From FEN-1219 sp036563665 (lineage in GTDB: Bacteria; Pseudomonadota; Gammaproteobacteria; Steroidobacterales; Rariloculaceae): a stretch of DNA of 64,000 nt. The position numbers and the translations under genes are program-made. Positions within the stretch are counted from its first letter, which is position 1. Every line of letters starts with the position of its first letter. The notes beneath the pieces are model-generated. The model was given only the letters and a program-made list of their open reading frames with translations. It was not told the origin of the DNA and searched no databases. Positions 1 through 8,115 of the stretch are shown here, one piece after another. The stretch is taken from contig DATCLY010000063.1 of the NCBI GenBank assembly GCA_036563665.1, positions 1 to 64,000 on the forward strand. The letters run 5' to 3'.

Positions 1-10
1 AGCGGCTTTC

Positions 11-26
11 CGGCCGCGAGCGGCCG
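11..26. other. short GC-rich hairpin after the debranching gene
   Basis: A perfect 7-bp inverted repeat (CGGCCGC, GA, GCGGCCG) lies just past the stop codon of the minus-strand debranching enzyme gene. There is no T-run, so it may be a weak terminator, an mRNA end structure or chance in GC-rich DNA. The first 29 bases otherwise hold nothing recognisable. Confidence 0.25.
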
Positions 27-29
27 CCG

Positions 30-2228
30 TCAGTTGACGCTCACGACGCGCACGTCGCCCGTGCGGGCGAGCACTCCCGCGAGCACCTCCCCGTCCCGCC
101 GTCGCAGTGTCACGTCCACCCGCTGACCGCAGAGCTGGATCCCGCGCAGCGTGACCTCCTGCAGCCACGACGGCAGCACCGGCCGCTCGAAACGCACGAT
201 TTTCGCCGCCGGGTCGAACGTGAGGCCGAGGCAAGCCTGCAGCAACGCGATGGGCGCCGCAGAGGCCCAGGCCTGCGGCGTGCAGGCCACCGGGTAAAGG
301 GTGGCGCCGCGGCCCGGGCGGCGCGCGAAGCCGCAGAAGAGCTCGGGCAGCCGGCGCAGGTCCATGTGAGTGGCCGCCGCGAACAGGCCGTCCATGATGC
401 GCACGACCTCCTTCTTGAGGCCGTAGCGCGCGAACCCCAGGGCGATGAGCGCGTTGTCGTGAGGCCAGACCGAGCCGTTGTGATACGACATGGGGTTGTA
501 GAGCACTTCGCCGGCCGCCACCGTGCGGATGCCCCAGCCGCAGAAGAACGCGTTGCTCATCAGGCTCGCGGCCACGCGGCGGGCGCGCTCCGGATCGGCG
601 ATGCCCGCGAGCAGCGCGTGTCCGGCATTCGACGTGCGGACCCGGCACGGCCGCTTGTCGCCGTCCAGCGCCGCCACGTAGATGCCGAGCTCCTCGTCCC
701 AGAACGCCTCCTCGAACTGCACCCGCAGCGTTTCCGCCTGCGTGTCGAGCGCCACGGCGTAACCGTGCTCGCCGAGCGCGCGCGCCATCGCCGCCGCGGC
801 GCGCTTCGCTGCGTACACGTAGCCCTGCACCTCCACGAGGGCGATGGGCCCGTGCGCCAGCCGGCCGTCCGCGTGAAATACCGAGTTCGTGCTGTCTTTC
901 CAGCCCTGATTCACGAGCCCCTGCTCGTTGCGGCGTCCGTACTCGACGAAGCCGTCGCCGTCGCGGTCGCCATAGCGATCGATCCACTCGAGCGCCGCCT
1001 TGATGTTCGGCCAGATCGAGCGGATGGTGTCGATGTCGCCCGTGCGCTCGTAGTAGGCGCCCGCCACGGCCACGAACAGGGGCGTCGCGTCGACGCTCCC
1101 GTAGTAGTGGCGGAAGGGAACCTCCCCCAGGATCGCCATCTCGCCCTGACGCATCTCGTGCAGGATCTTGCCGGGCTCGGCATCCGCGGCGGGATCGTCG
1201 CGCACGGCCTGATGCGCGGCCAGGAACTTGAGCGCCCCGCGCGTGATCGCGGGATCCATCCACAGCGTCTCGACGGCGGTGATCAGCGCGTCGCGCCCGA
1301 AAGGCGTGCTGAACCACGGGATGCCGGCATACGGCACGGGGCCTTCCGGCTTGTCCGTGACCAGCATGCAAAGGTCCGCGACCGACCGCCGTACCACTTC
1401 GTTGAAGATCTCGTTGGACGTATCGATCGACGCCATGCGCAGCGCCGACTGGCGCAGCGCGTGCCGCGCATCCCGGATGGCCCGGCGGAAGTGCCGCGCC
1501 GGCGGCGGCTTGCAGTCGAAATCGGCGAAGCTCACCTCGACGTGAATCGTGCAGCCTTCCTGGGGCGGCAGGGTGAGCTCGAAGACCGCGAGGTCCCCGC
1601 GCAGCCGGGCCGGCGCGGGGTCGAACTGCAGCGACGTGACGCGGCGGGTGCCGCAGAGCCCCGTGTAGCCGAGGACCACGCGGTCCGCCTGCACCACCGG
1701 CGGATGCAGCGCGCCGCGGCGCTTGCGCACCATGCCCCGCACCTCGAACAGGTCCGCGAAGTCGGCCCTGAAGCTCAGCGCGACGGTGAAGGTCTGCGGC
1801 TCGTTGGAATGGTTTCTCAGGCGGATGCGCTCATAGCACGCCCCCTGCCACAGGAACGTGGTCCGCCTGATGTGGATCACGCCGTGCTCGAGCACGAGCC
1901 TGCCGTCCTCGAAGAGGTCGGGGTTCGTGAGGTCGCACGTGAGGGTGGCGTTGTCCGCGCGCAGCGTGGAGCTCAGCAGCAGCGGACGCTGCCCGCCGAT
2001 GGTGAGCCGCGCGTGGGACAGATGCCGCGTGTCGGCGTGATACAGCCCCTCGGGGCTGCTCGGCCCATCCACGATGTCGCCGTTGTGGTCGAACACGGCG
2101 AACGTGTCGCCGTGCTTGAGCGTTCGCGGCCGGCGCTCCTGGATCGAGGTGGTGGCCGGGATGTAGAAGACCGGAATCTGGCCAGCCGGTGCCGCCGGCA
2201 ACACGTGGTGGGGCGTCGCTTCGGTCAT
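30..2228 (-). CDS. Glycogen debranching-type protein (amylo-alpha-1,6-glucosidase family)
   Basis: The 732-residue protein fits the bacterial debranching family: an N-terminal beta-sandwich domain (roughly residues 20-240, opening with HGDTFAVFDHNGDI) and an (alpha/alpha)6 barrel of glucoamylase type (roughly 260-690). Barrel motifs include WFSTPFGRDALIT, GWKDSTNS and YHNGSVWPHDNALI. The family hydrolyses alpha-1,6 branches or related oligosaccharides in the cytoplasm; the true substrate cannot be read here. ATG follows AAGGAGGA about a dozen bases upstream. It lies 30 bp downstream of a GT4 glycosyltransferase gene and is probably cotranscribed with it. Such proteins are often found beside GT4 genes in stress-glycan loci, so a role other than glycogen turnover is possible. 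There is no glgA, glgB or glgC in the window. Confidence 0.85.
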   Translation of the reverse strand: MTEATPHHVLPAAPAGQIPVFYIPATTSIQERRPRTLKHGDTFAVFDHNGDIVDGPSSPEGLYHADTRHLSHARLTIGGQRPLLLSSTLRADNATLTCDLTNPDLFEDGRLVLEHGVIHIRRTTFLWQGACYERIRLRNHSNEPQTFTVALSFRADFADLFEVRGMVRKRRGALHPPVVQADRVVLGYTGLCGTRRVTSLQFDPAPARLRGDLAVFELTLPPQEGCTIHVEVSFADFDCKPPPARHFRRAIRDARHALRQSALRMASIDTSNEIFNEVVRRSVADLCMLVTDKPEGPVPYAGIPWFSTPFGRDALITAVETLWMDPAITRGALKFLAAHQAVRDDPAADAEPGKILHEMRQGEMAILGEVPFRHYYGSVDATPLFVAVAGAYYERTGDIDTIRSIWPNIKAALEWIDRYGDRDGDGFVEYGRRNEQGLVNQGWKDSTNSVFHADGRLAHGPIALVEVQGYVYAAKRAAAAMARALGEHGYAVALDTQAETLRVQFEEAFWDEELGIYVAALDGDKRPCRVRTSNAGHALLAGIADPERARRVAASLMSNAFFCGWGIRTVAAGEVLYNPMSYHNGSVWPHDNALIALGFARYGLKKEVVRIMDGLFAAATHMDLRRLPELFCGFARRPGRGATLYPVACTPQAWASAAPIALLQACLGLTFDPAAKIVRFERPVLPSWLQEVTLRGIQLCGQRVDVTLRRRDGEVLAGVLARTGDVRVVSVN

Positions 2229-2258
2229 TCCCGCAACAGTCCTCCTTGGTTCCCGGCC

Positions 2259-3308
2259 TCACGCCACGCGCCGCCCCCGGATCCGCTGGGATGCCAGCGA
2301 CTCGTAGAGCGCCACGTAGTCGCGGGCCATGCGCGCGGCCGAAAATCGTTGCTCGAAGCGCCTGCGGATCGCAACCCGGTCGAGCCAGTGAAGCCGGCCG
2401 ATGGCGCGCACGGCTTCCGCGACGCCGTCCACGATGTACCCGGTGAGGCCGTCCTCGAGCACCTCGGGCACCGAGCCGCGGCGGAACGCGATCACCGGCG
2501 TGCCGCACGCCATGGCTTCGATCATCACGAGGCCGAAGGGTTCGGGCCAGTCGATCGGAAACAACAGCGCGAAGGCATTGCCGAGGAAGTCGCTCTTCTG
2601 CGCTTCGCCGATCTCGCCAATGAACTCCACGCCGGGGAGGCGGAGCAGCGGCTTGATTTGAGCTTCGAAATACTCGCGGTCCACGTTGTCCACCTTGGCG
2701 GACACCCGGATCGGGAGGCCCGCGCGTTGCGCGATCTCGATGGCGAGGTCGGGCCGCTTCTCCGGCGAGATCCGGCCGAGGAAGGCGAGATACCCGCCCT
2801 GGCCAGCGCCCGGGCGGAGCAGGTCGACGGGCAGGCCGTGATACACCGTGCCCAGCCAGTTCGCCTGCGGCAGCGGCCGGCGCTGATCGTCGGAAATCGA
2901 CACGAGCGGAAACTCCGGGAACCTGTCGTAGAACGGGGGCAAGTCCGGCAGGTCGAGACGCCCGTGCAGCGTCGTGACGGTGCGCGCTGCCATGTCGCGG
3001 AACAGCGGGAAGTGCAGCATATCGATGTGGAAGTGCAGCACGTCGAACTCGTGGGCGCGCCGGCGCACGTCGTCCAGGGACATGAGCGCGTAAGGAATCG
3101 GGTCGCGCACGGCGGGATCCAGACGCAGCGCCCTGGGCCAGCCGGGGACGAGCTCGGCGGCGGTACGGGAGTCGCCGCTCGCGAACAGCGTGACCTCGTG
3201 TCCCTCGCGGACCAGCTGCTCGGTCAGGTAAGACACGATGCGCTCGGTCCCGCCGTAGAGCCGGGGCGGGACGGCCTCCGCAAGCGGAGCAATCTGCGCA
3301 ATTCTCAT
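2259..3308 (-). CDS. Glycosyltransferase family 4 protein
   Basis: A 349-residue GT-B fold glycosyltransferase. The N-terminal half begins MRIAQIAPLAEAVPPRLYGG, the family's glycine-rich loop in a two-domain GT4 enzyme, followed by TEQLVREGHEVTLFASGDS. The C-terminal half has the nucleotide-sugar motif EPFGLVMIEAMACGTPVIAF (glutamates of the EX7E type). The ATG at 3308 is chosen over an upstream in-frame start at 3341 because AAGGAGGAGC sits just before it and the Rossmann strand starts at once. The sugar donor and acceptor are unknown. It lies upstream of the debranching-type gene on the same strand, which suggests a shared cytoplasmic glycan pathway (inference). Confidence 0.88.
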   Translation of the reverse strand: MRIAQIAPLAEAVPPRLYGGTERIVSYLTEQLVREGHEVTLFASGDSRTAAELVPGWPRALRLDPAVRDPIPYALMSLDDVRRRAHEFDVLHFHIDMLHFPLFRDMAARTVTTLHGRLDLPDLPPFYDRFPEFPLVSISDDQRRPLPQANWLGTVYHGLPVDLLRPGAGQGGYLAFLGRISPEKRPDLAIEIAQRAGLPIRVSAKVDNVDREYFEAQIKPLLRLPGVEFIGEIGEAQKSDFLGNAFALLFPIDWPEPFGLVMIEAMACGTPVIAFRRGSVPEVLEDGLTGYIVDGVAEAVRAIGRLHWLDRVAIRRRFEQRFSAARMARDYVALYESLASQRIRGRRVA

Positions 3309-3515
3309 GGCGTGCTCCTCCTTGAATACTCGTCTCGCCAATGCCTCCCCTCGCCCCGGCGCACGGGGCGTTCGAGCGAGGGTGGGGGAGGCGGAGAATG
3401 AGGACGCCCGAGGGCGTTCTCAAGAGGGCCTGGGACGCCGGCCGAGCCCCCGGCGCGGCTCGGGATGCGCGCCCCGATGCGGCCGCTTCGGGCGAGCGCC
3501 GGCGGCGGGCGGGCG

Positions 3516-4691
3516 CTAGGGCCAGAGGGCCTCGGAGGCGAGCTCCGCGCCGCGCACGAGGTTGCGGAGCTTCGCCCAGGCGAGCTGCGGGTGCAGCCGG
3601 CCCCCGAGGCCGCAGTCCGAGCCGGCGATGACGTTCTCGCGGCCGAGCACCTCCGCGTAACGCACGATGCGATCGGCCACGAGCTCGGGGTGCTCGAGCA
3701 CGTTGGTCTTGTGCGTGACCACCCCCGGTATGACGGCCCGGCCGTCCGGCAGCTTGAAGTCCTTCCACACCTTCCATTCGTGCTCGTGCTGCACGTTCGC
3801 GGCCTCCACCGAGTACTGGCCGGCGTTCACCTCGAGCAGGAGGTCGACGATGTGGCGCAAGGGAAGATCGGAGCTGTGCGGCCCCTTCCAGCTGCCCCAG
3901 CAGACGTGATAGCGGATGCGTTCCTCGGGGATGCCGCGGAGCGCATGGTTCACGAGCTCCACGTGCCCCTTGGCCCATTTGCGGAAGCCCGCGAGGTCGC
4001 CGCTCGCCGAGTACTCGAACTCGTACACGTTCACCAGGATCGGGTCGTCGATCTGCAAGGAGAGGCCCGCGTCGACGATGGCCTTGTACTCCTCGCGCAT
4101 GGCTTCCGCCACGGCCACCGCGTGCTCCTCGGCCGAGCGGTAGTGCTCGCTCGGGGCCGCCTGCACGCCCGTCGCCACGGCGGAGAGGAAAGCGCCGCGC
4201 ACATCGGTGTCGCCCAGGGCCGCCTTGAGGTTGGCGATGTCGCGCTGCACCGCGGAGTGGCCCGTGTACGTGACGGGCCCGACGTTCACCGGCACGCGAT
4301 AGTCGGGGCGAGGCGTCCGCGTCCCGTCCTCGCCGCTCGCGTAGAACTCGGCGAAGTCGATGCGATCCTTGCTGCGCCCCATGATCGCACCGAGCACGTC
4401 GAATCCGGGATCGGGCTCGCGCATCTCGTAGCCGCTCAACCGGCCGAAGATGTACGTGGCCCACGCGCCGTAGTCGACGTCCTGCGTCATCGGCTTGCCG
4501 AATTCGCCGTCGTTGACGATGTCGATGCCGATGTCGGCCTGCCGGCGAACGACCTCGCCTACGGCCGACGCGAGCCGTGCCTCGAGCCGGGCCGGTGCCG
4601 CCGCTTCGTCGCGATAGAGCGCGAGCAGGTCGGCAGGCCGCGGAAGGCTCCCGGCGTGCGTGGTGAGGATCCTGTCGGTGCTGCGGCTCAC
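3516..4691 (-). CDS. Cobalamin-independent methionine synthase-like (MetE C-terminal domain) protein
   Basis: A 391-residue TIM-barrel protein of the MetE C-terminal family, lacking the N-terminal barrel of true MetE. Visible motifs are ILTTHAGSLPRP at the start, YHVCWGSWKGPH (His and Cys zinc ligands), QHEHEWKVW and AGSDCGLGG (second zinc Cys). These enzymes use zinc to activate a thiol for alkyl transfer; single-barrel members include methyltransferases and epoxyalkane:coenzyme M transferase-like enzymes, so methionine synthesis is not assured. The GTG at 4691 is preferred because the family motif starts a few residues later and a G-rich SD-like stretch precedes it; an upstream in-frame start at 4871 would add 60 low-complexity Arg/Ala residues. 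The 207-bp gap to the next gene holds a 7-bp hairpin (3442-3463) with no T-run. Confidence 0.82.
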   Translation of the reverse strand: MSRSTDRILTTHAGSLPRPADLLALYRDEAAAPARLEARLASAVGEVVRRQADIGIDIVNDGEFGKPMTQDVDYGAWATYIFGRLSGYEMREPDPGFDVLGAIMGRSKDRIDFAEFYASGEDGTRTPRPDYRVPVNVGPVTYTGHSAVQRDIANLKAALGDTDVRGAFLSAVATGVQAAPSEHYRSAEEHAVAVAEAMREEYKAIVDAGLSLQIDDPILVNVYEFEYSASGDLAGFRKWAKGHVELVNHALRGIPEERIRYHVCWGSWKGPHSSDLPLRHIVDLLLEVNAGQYSVEAANVQHEHEWKVWKDFKLPDGRAVIPGVVTHKTNVLEHPELVADRIVRYAEVLGRENVIAGSDCGLGGRLHPQLAWAKLRNLVRGAELASEALWP

Positions 4692-4995
4692 GCGAAGCTC
4701 GCCCCCCCGGGTCGTCCTGATGCGCCCACCCTTCGTCCGTCGGCGAGCAATGGTAGGCCACTCGGAGCCGCGGGCACCATCGCGTGGCCGGCGTCGGGCG
4801 CGCCGCGCTGCGTTCCGGAGAGCGGCGCGGGTATCGTCGCACGCGCACCGTGAAGCGGTTCCGCGCGGCACGCCCCGGCCGGCTCGCGGGATGGCCGGCA
4901 GGCTGCTCGCGGTTCGCGATGCGACAGTTGCGCCCCGAGCCGGCCGCGCTACCTGCCTAACGGTGCAAGGAACCGTCGGCCGGCGGAGAGAATGG
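4692..4995. other. Divergent intergenic region
   Basis: About 300 bases separate the MetE-like gene (minus) from the transporter gene (plus). GC-rich throughout; no convincing coding region or clear sigma-70 promoter pair. It must hold promoters for both directions. The only clear element is a GGCGGAGAGA ribosome binding site just before the transporter ATG. Confidence 0.4.
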
Positions 4996-6024
4996 ATGTT
5001 GGAGCCCAGCGTCTACGGCGTGCCGGTCGAGTTCATCCTGTTCGGCGCCACGCTGCTCGGCGTGGCGCTGTTCCATCACAAGACGCTGCAGGTCGCCGTC
5101 GCGGGCCTCGTCGCCGTGGCCGTGTACAAGGCCCTGCTCCCGGGCTTCGACGGCCAACCGGGGGTCGTGGGCCTCGGGAGCCATCTCCTCCACGAGTGGG
5201 TCGTGCTCGCGAATCTGTTTTGTCTCGTCACCGGCTTCGCCCTGCTCGCGAATCACTTCGAGGAGAGCCGGCTGCCGCTGGTGTTGCCCCGCTTCCTGCC
5301 GGACGACTGGAGGGGCGGCTTCCTGCTGCTCGCGATGGTGTTCGTGCTGTCCTCGTTCCTCGACAACATCGCGGCGGCCCTGGTCGGCGGCGCCGTGGCC
5401 CACACCGTGTTTCGCGGCAAGGTGCACATCGGCTATCTGGCGGCGATCGTGGCCGCCTCCAACGCGGGCGGATCGGGCAGCGTCGTCGGCGACACCACCA
5501 CCACGATGATCTGGATCAGCGGCATCTCGCCGGCCGCCGTGACCCACGCTTACATCGCCGCCGCCGTCGCGCTCGTCGTGTTCGGGATTCCGGCGTCGCT
5601 GCAGCAGCAGCGGCATTCGCCCATCCTCGCGGACCCGCCGCGCGGCGTGCGCGTGGACTGGGCGCGCGTGGCGGTGGTCGCGGCGATCCTCGCGGCCGCC
5701 ATACTCGTGAACGTGTGCGTCAACGTGCGCTATCCCGAGCAGGCGGACCGCTTTCCGTTCATCGGCGTGGCCGTGTGGGCGATGATCCTGCTGACTGCCC
5801 CGCTGCGGCGCCCGACGTGGTCGCTGCTGCCGGCCGCGGTGCGCGGCACCTGCTTCCTGCTGTCGCTCGTGCTCGCCGCGCTCGGCTGGCGGCCGGGCGC
5901 AGAGGCCCGCTGCCCGACCGAGCCCTGCGCCGAAGAGCGCTCGCCCCCCTCCTCCATCTCACACGAGCCCGCACCGAAGACCGCGGCTGCAACACCGCTC
6001 CGACGGGCTCCTTTCATCGGGTAG
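4996..6024 (+). CDS. Citrate/Na+:H+ antiporter-type (ArsB/NhaD-like) permease, apparently with an internal deletion
   Basis: A 342-residue polytopic membrane protein. The first ~290 residues match the ion transporter superfamily: FILFGATLLGVALFHHKTLQ, FVLSSFLDNIAAALVGG (first conserved DN motif), NAGGSGSVVGDTTTTMIWIS and the FPFIGVAVWAMILLTAPLRR segment. Full-length relatives have about 440-450 residues, with a second inverted half carrying another FDNIP motif. Here the chain goes from GTCFLLSLVLAA directly to LGWRPGAEA, a sequence resembling the usual C-terminal end, so about 100 residues seem to be missing in frame. The last ~45 residues are low complexity. The product is probably non-functional or altered. 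ATG 4996 is in frame with the family start; an ATG at 4992 is in another frame. It is convergent with the SCO1 gene. Confidence 0.7.
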   Translation: MLEPSVYGVPVEFILFGATLLGVALFHHKTLQVAVAGLVAVAVYKALLPGFDGQPGVVGLGSHLLHEWVVLANLFCLVTGFALLANHFEESRLPLVLPRFLPDDWRGGFLLLAMVFVLSSFLDNIAAALVGGAVAHTVFRGKVHIGYLAAIVAASNAGGSGSVVGDTTTTMIWISGISPAAVTHAYIAAAVALVVFGIPASLQQQRHSPILADPPRGVRVDWARVAVVAAILAAAILVNVCVNVRYPEQADRFPFIGVAVWAMILLTAPLRRPTWSLLPAAVRGTCFLLSLVLAALGWRPGAEARCPTEPCAEERSPPSSISHEPAPKTAAATPLRRAPFIG

Positions 6025-6050
6025 CGGCGCCCTTCGACCGCGACTCCGGC

Positions 6051-6692
6051 TCAGCGCCGCCGGTCGAGGATGGTCGAGAAGTCGGCCGCGAGCGTTTCGG
6101 CCTCGAACGGCGACGTGAAGATGGCGTGGATCCGCCCCTCGGGATCTATCAGGGTGATGGTGGACGAATGCCCGACGAGGTAGCTCTCGCCCTCCTCGGC
6201 CTCGGGGATCACGTAGACCACGGAGGCCGCCTTGGCGAGCTTGTCGATCTCGGCGAGCGGCCCCGTGAGCCCGCGGAAGCCCGGATCGAAGTACGTCACG
6301 TAGTCGCGCAACCGTTCCGGCGTGTCGCGCGCCGGATCCACGGACACGAGGTAGTACGCGGTGGCGACGCCGGGCTCGGTCTCGGCGAGGATCTTCTTGA
6401 GCTCCGCGAGCTGCACGAGCGCCAGCGGGCAGACGTCCGGGCAGTAGGTGTAGCCGAAATACAGAAACGACCACCGGCCCAGGAAGTCGTTCGCGCCGAA
6501 CGGGCGGCCTTCGCCGTCCACGAGCGCGAAGTCAGGCAACGCCCGCGGCTCGTCGAGCACGTAGCCGCCGATCGTCGGCGCCAGCTGCTCCCGCGGCGCG
6601 CTCGTGCGCATCCCGAGCCACGCGCCGGCCGCCGCGGCCGCCAGGGCGGCCAGCGCGATGCTCGCGATGCTCGTGATGCGGGCTGCGCTCAT
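6051..6692 (-). CDS. SCO1/SenC family copper chaperone
   Basis: A 213-residue thioredoxin-fold protein with one N-terminal membrane anchor (about residues 8-27) and a periplasmic domain. The copper site is visible: YTYCPDVCP (CxxxC) and the distal histidine in YLVGHSSTITLI. SCO proteins deliver copper to the CuA site of cytochrome c oxidase or act as thiol reductases. Its start overlaps the stop of the PCu(A)C gene by 4 bp (ATGA), so the two are translationally coupled, a common pairing for copper delivery. No oxidase subunit gene lies nearby. Confidence 0.92.
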   Translation of the reverse strand: MSAARITSIASIALAALAAAAAGAWLGMRTSAPREQLAPTIGGYVLDEPRALPDFALVDGEGRPFGANDFLGRWSFLYFGYTYCPDVCPLALVQLAELKKILAETEPGVATAYYLVSVDPARDTPERLRDYVTYFDPGFRGLTGPLAEIDKLAKAASVVYVIPEAEEGESYLVGHSSTITLIDPEGRIHAIFTSPFEAETLAADFSTILDRRR

Positions 6693-7120
6693 CGCGCCAA
6701 GGTCCGCGCGTCGCGGACCGGCAGCTCCACCTCGATCTCGCCCGCGTTCGCGAACTGCAGCGTGACGGTCACGGTCTCGCCCGGCGCGAACGGCCGCGCG
6801 ATGTCGATGAACATGAGGTGACGGCCGCCCGGCTCGAGCCGCGTCACCTCGCCGGAAGGCACGGGCAGCTCCTCGAGCCGCTCCATCCGCATCATGCCGT
6901 GCTCGTGCCGCGTGCCGTGCACCTCCACGGCGCGGGCGGCGTCGCTGCGCACGCCGACGAGCGAGTCGGCCGCCCCCGCGTTCTCGATGTCGAGGTAGGC
7001 GGCCGCCGTCGTCGCGCCCGGCGGCGTGGCGCGCGCCCAGGCGTTGGAGACGCTGAGCGGCTGCGAGGCCGCCGCCGTCAGCGAGAGCGTCGCGGCACAG
7101 AGGAGTAACAACCGGTTCAT
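6689..7120 (-). CDS. Periplasmic copper chaperone PCu(A)C
   Basis: A 143-residue secreted cupredoxin-like protein. After a signal peptide (MNRLLLLCAATLSLTAAASQ) the copper motif H(M)X10MX21HXM can be seen: VEVHGTRHEHGMMRMERLEE, then PGGRHLMFIDI. The family passes Cu(I) to SCO proteins or directly to the oxidase. ATG 7120 is chosen because the signal peptide begins there; upstream in-frame codons encode an Arg-rich stretch. It is first in a two-gene operon with the SCO1-like gene and is divergent from a DUF6152 gene. Confidence 0.92.
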   Translation of the reverse strand: MNRLLLLCAATLSLTAAASQPLSVSNAWARATPPGATTAAAYLDIENAGAADSLVGVRSDAARAVEVHGTRHEHGMMRMERLEELPVPSGEVTRLEPGGRHLMFIDIARPFAPGETVTVTLQFANAGEIEVELPVRDARTLAR

Positions 7121-7263
7121 TGGGTATCGTCGGCCTCGGGGCATCAGACGGCGGAAACGGCGCGGATGTTCCGCGAACGGCCGGCGCCGTGCAATCGGTA
7201 CTTCCCGGAGTGCGACAAAACGTCGCGCGGCCGGTGCTACCATGCTCGACGAGAGGTGTCTCG

Positions 7264-7680
7264 ATGGGCCGTTGGAGCCTCGTGCTCGCGCTCGCATGGG
7301 CCGCCGAGGCGGCGCAGGGGCATCATTCGATCGCCGGCGTCTACGACAGCGCCAGGCCGGTCACCGTCGAAGGCCGTGTGACGGCCTTCCGGTTCGTGAA
7401 CCCCCATCCGATCCTGGTCATCGACGTGCCGGGCGCGGCCGGCAAGGAAAGCTGGCAGCTCGAGATGGACAACCGCTTCGAGCTCGCGCAGGTCGGCATC
7501 ACGGGGGAAACGTTCGCGCCCGGCGACCGCGTGGTCGCCACGGGCAGCGCCCATCGCACGGAGAGCAGGCGTCTGTATCTGCGGCGGCTCGATCGCCCCG
7601 CCGACGGCGCCCGTTACGAGCAGGTCGGCAGCCGGCCGAGCTTCACGTCGGGATGCGCCGCACCGCGCTGCCCGGGCTAG
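7264..7680 (+). CDS. DUF6152 family secreted protein (copy A)
   Basis: A 138-residue protein with a signal peptide ending near EAAQG, so the predicted mature chain begins HHSIAGVYD. It shares with the DUF6152 protein at 7713-8111 the layout HHS, then VTVEGRVTAFRFVNPHPILV (here) or the equivalent NPHAWIYL, and a C-terminal beta-rich part with PGDRVVATGSAHRTES. The family function is not established. ATG 7264 follows GAGAGGTG. The gene starts 143 bp from the divergent copper chaperone operon and converges on its paralogue. The last residues (GCAAPRCPG) contain two cysteines absent from the paralogue. Confidence 0.75.
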   Translation: MGRWSLVLALAWAAEAAQGHHSIAGVYDSARPVTVEGRVTAFRFVNPHPILVIDVPGAAGKESWQLEMDNRFELAQVGITGETFAPGDRVVATGSAHRTESRRLYLRRLDRPADGARYEQVGSRPSFTSGCAAPRCPG

Positions 7681-7712
7681 CAACGCGGTCCCCGCGCGGC
7701 GCCCTGCGGCCG

Positions 7713-8111
7713 CTATTGCTGCGGCGCGGCCGGATTGGACGAGCCCGCGAACAGACGCCGCCCGTCGGCGAGCGTGACCACCGAGATGTTCGCCGTCGGG
7801 CTCCCGTTCCGCGCCTGCCACCCTTCGACCTTGAGCACGGTGCCCGGGGGCAGGTCCTCGCGCCGCCAGCCCCGGCGGACCAGGCCGTTCGCACCCGCCG
7901 TCTCGAGCGCCCAGTTGACCACCTGGCCGTCGGGCCCCTCCACGTCGAGGTAGATCCAGGCGTGAGGGTTGGACCACTTCATGTCGGTGACCTTGCCCTC
8001 GAGCCGCACCGGTTTGTCGGGATCGAACTCCGCGGAGAACGAATGATGCGCAGCGGCCGTTCCCGCGGCGCAGGCGGCGAGCGCGGCGAGCGCGGTGAGC
8101 TTGGCGTTCAT
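7713..8111 (-). CDS. DUF6152 family secreted protein (copy B)
   Basis: A 132-residue protein with signal peptide MNAKLTALAALAACAAGTAAA and predicted mature start HHSFSAEFD. Conserved family features are KPVRLEGKVTDMKWSNPHAW and an OB-like beta barrel pattern, with PPGTVLKVEGWQARNGS near the end. It starts 4 bp downstream of the 528-residue secreted protein gene, so the two form an operon, a neighbourhood often seen for this family. Function unknown; the exposed N-terminal His-His suggests metal binding (inference). Confidence 0.8.
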   Translation of the reverse strand: MNAKLTALAALAACAAGTAAAHHSFSAEFDPDKPVRLEGKVTDMKWSNPHAWIYLDVEGPDGQVVNWALETAGANGLVRRGWRREDLPPGTVLKVEGWQARNGSPTANISVVTLADGRRLFAGSSNPAAPQQ

Positions 8112-8115
8112 GCGG

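Noticed and set aside
366..3401. 1011-codon open frame on the plus strand
   Set aside because: It is opposite the debranching and GT4 genes; its Arg/Val/His-rich translation matches no family. High GC makes such long antisense frames common.
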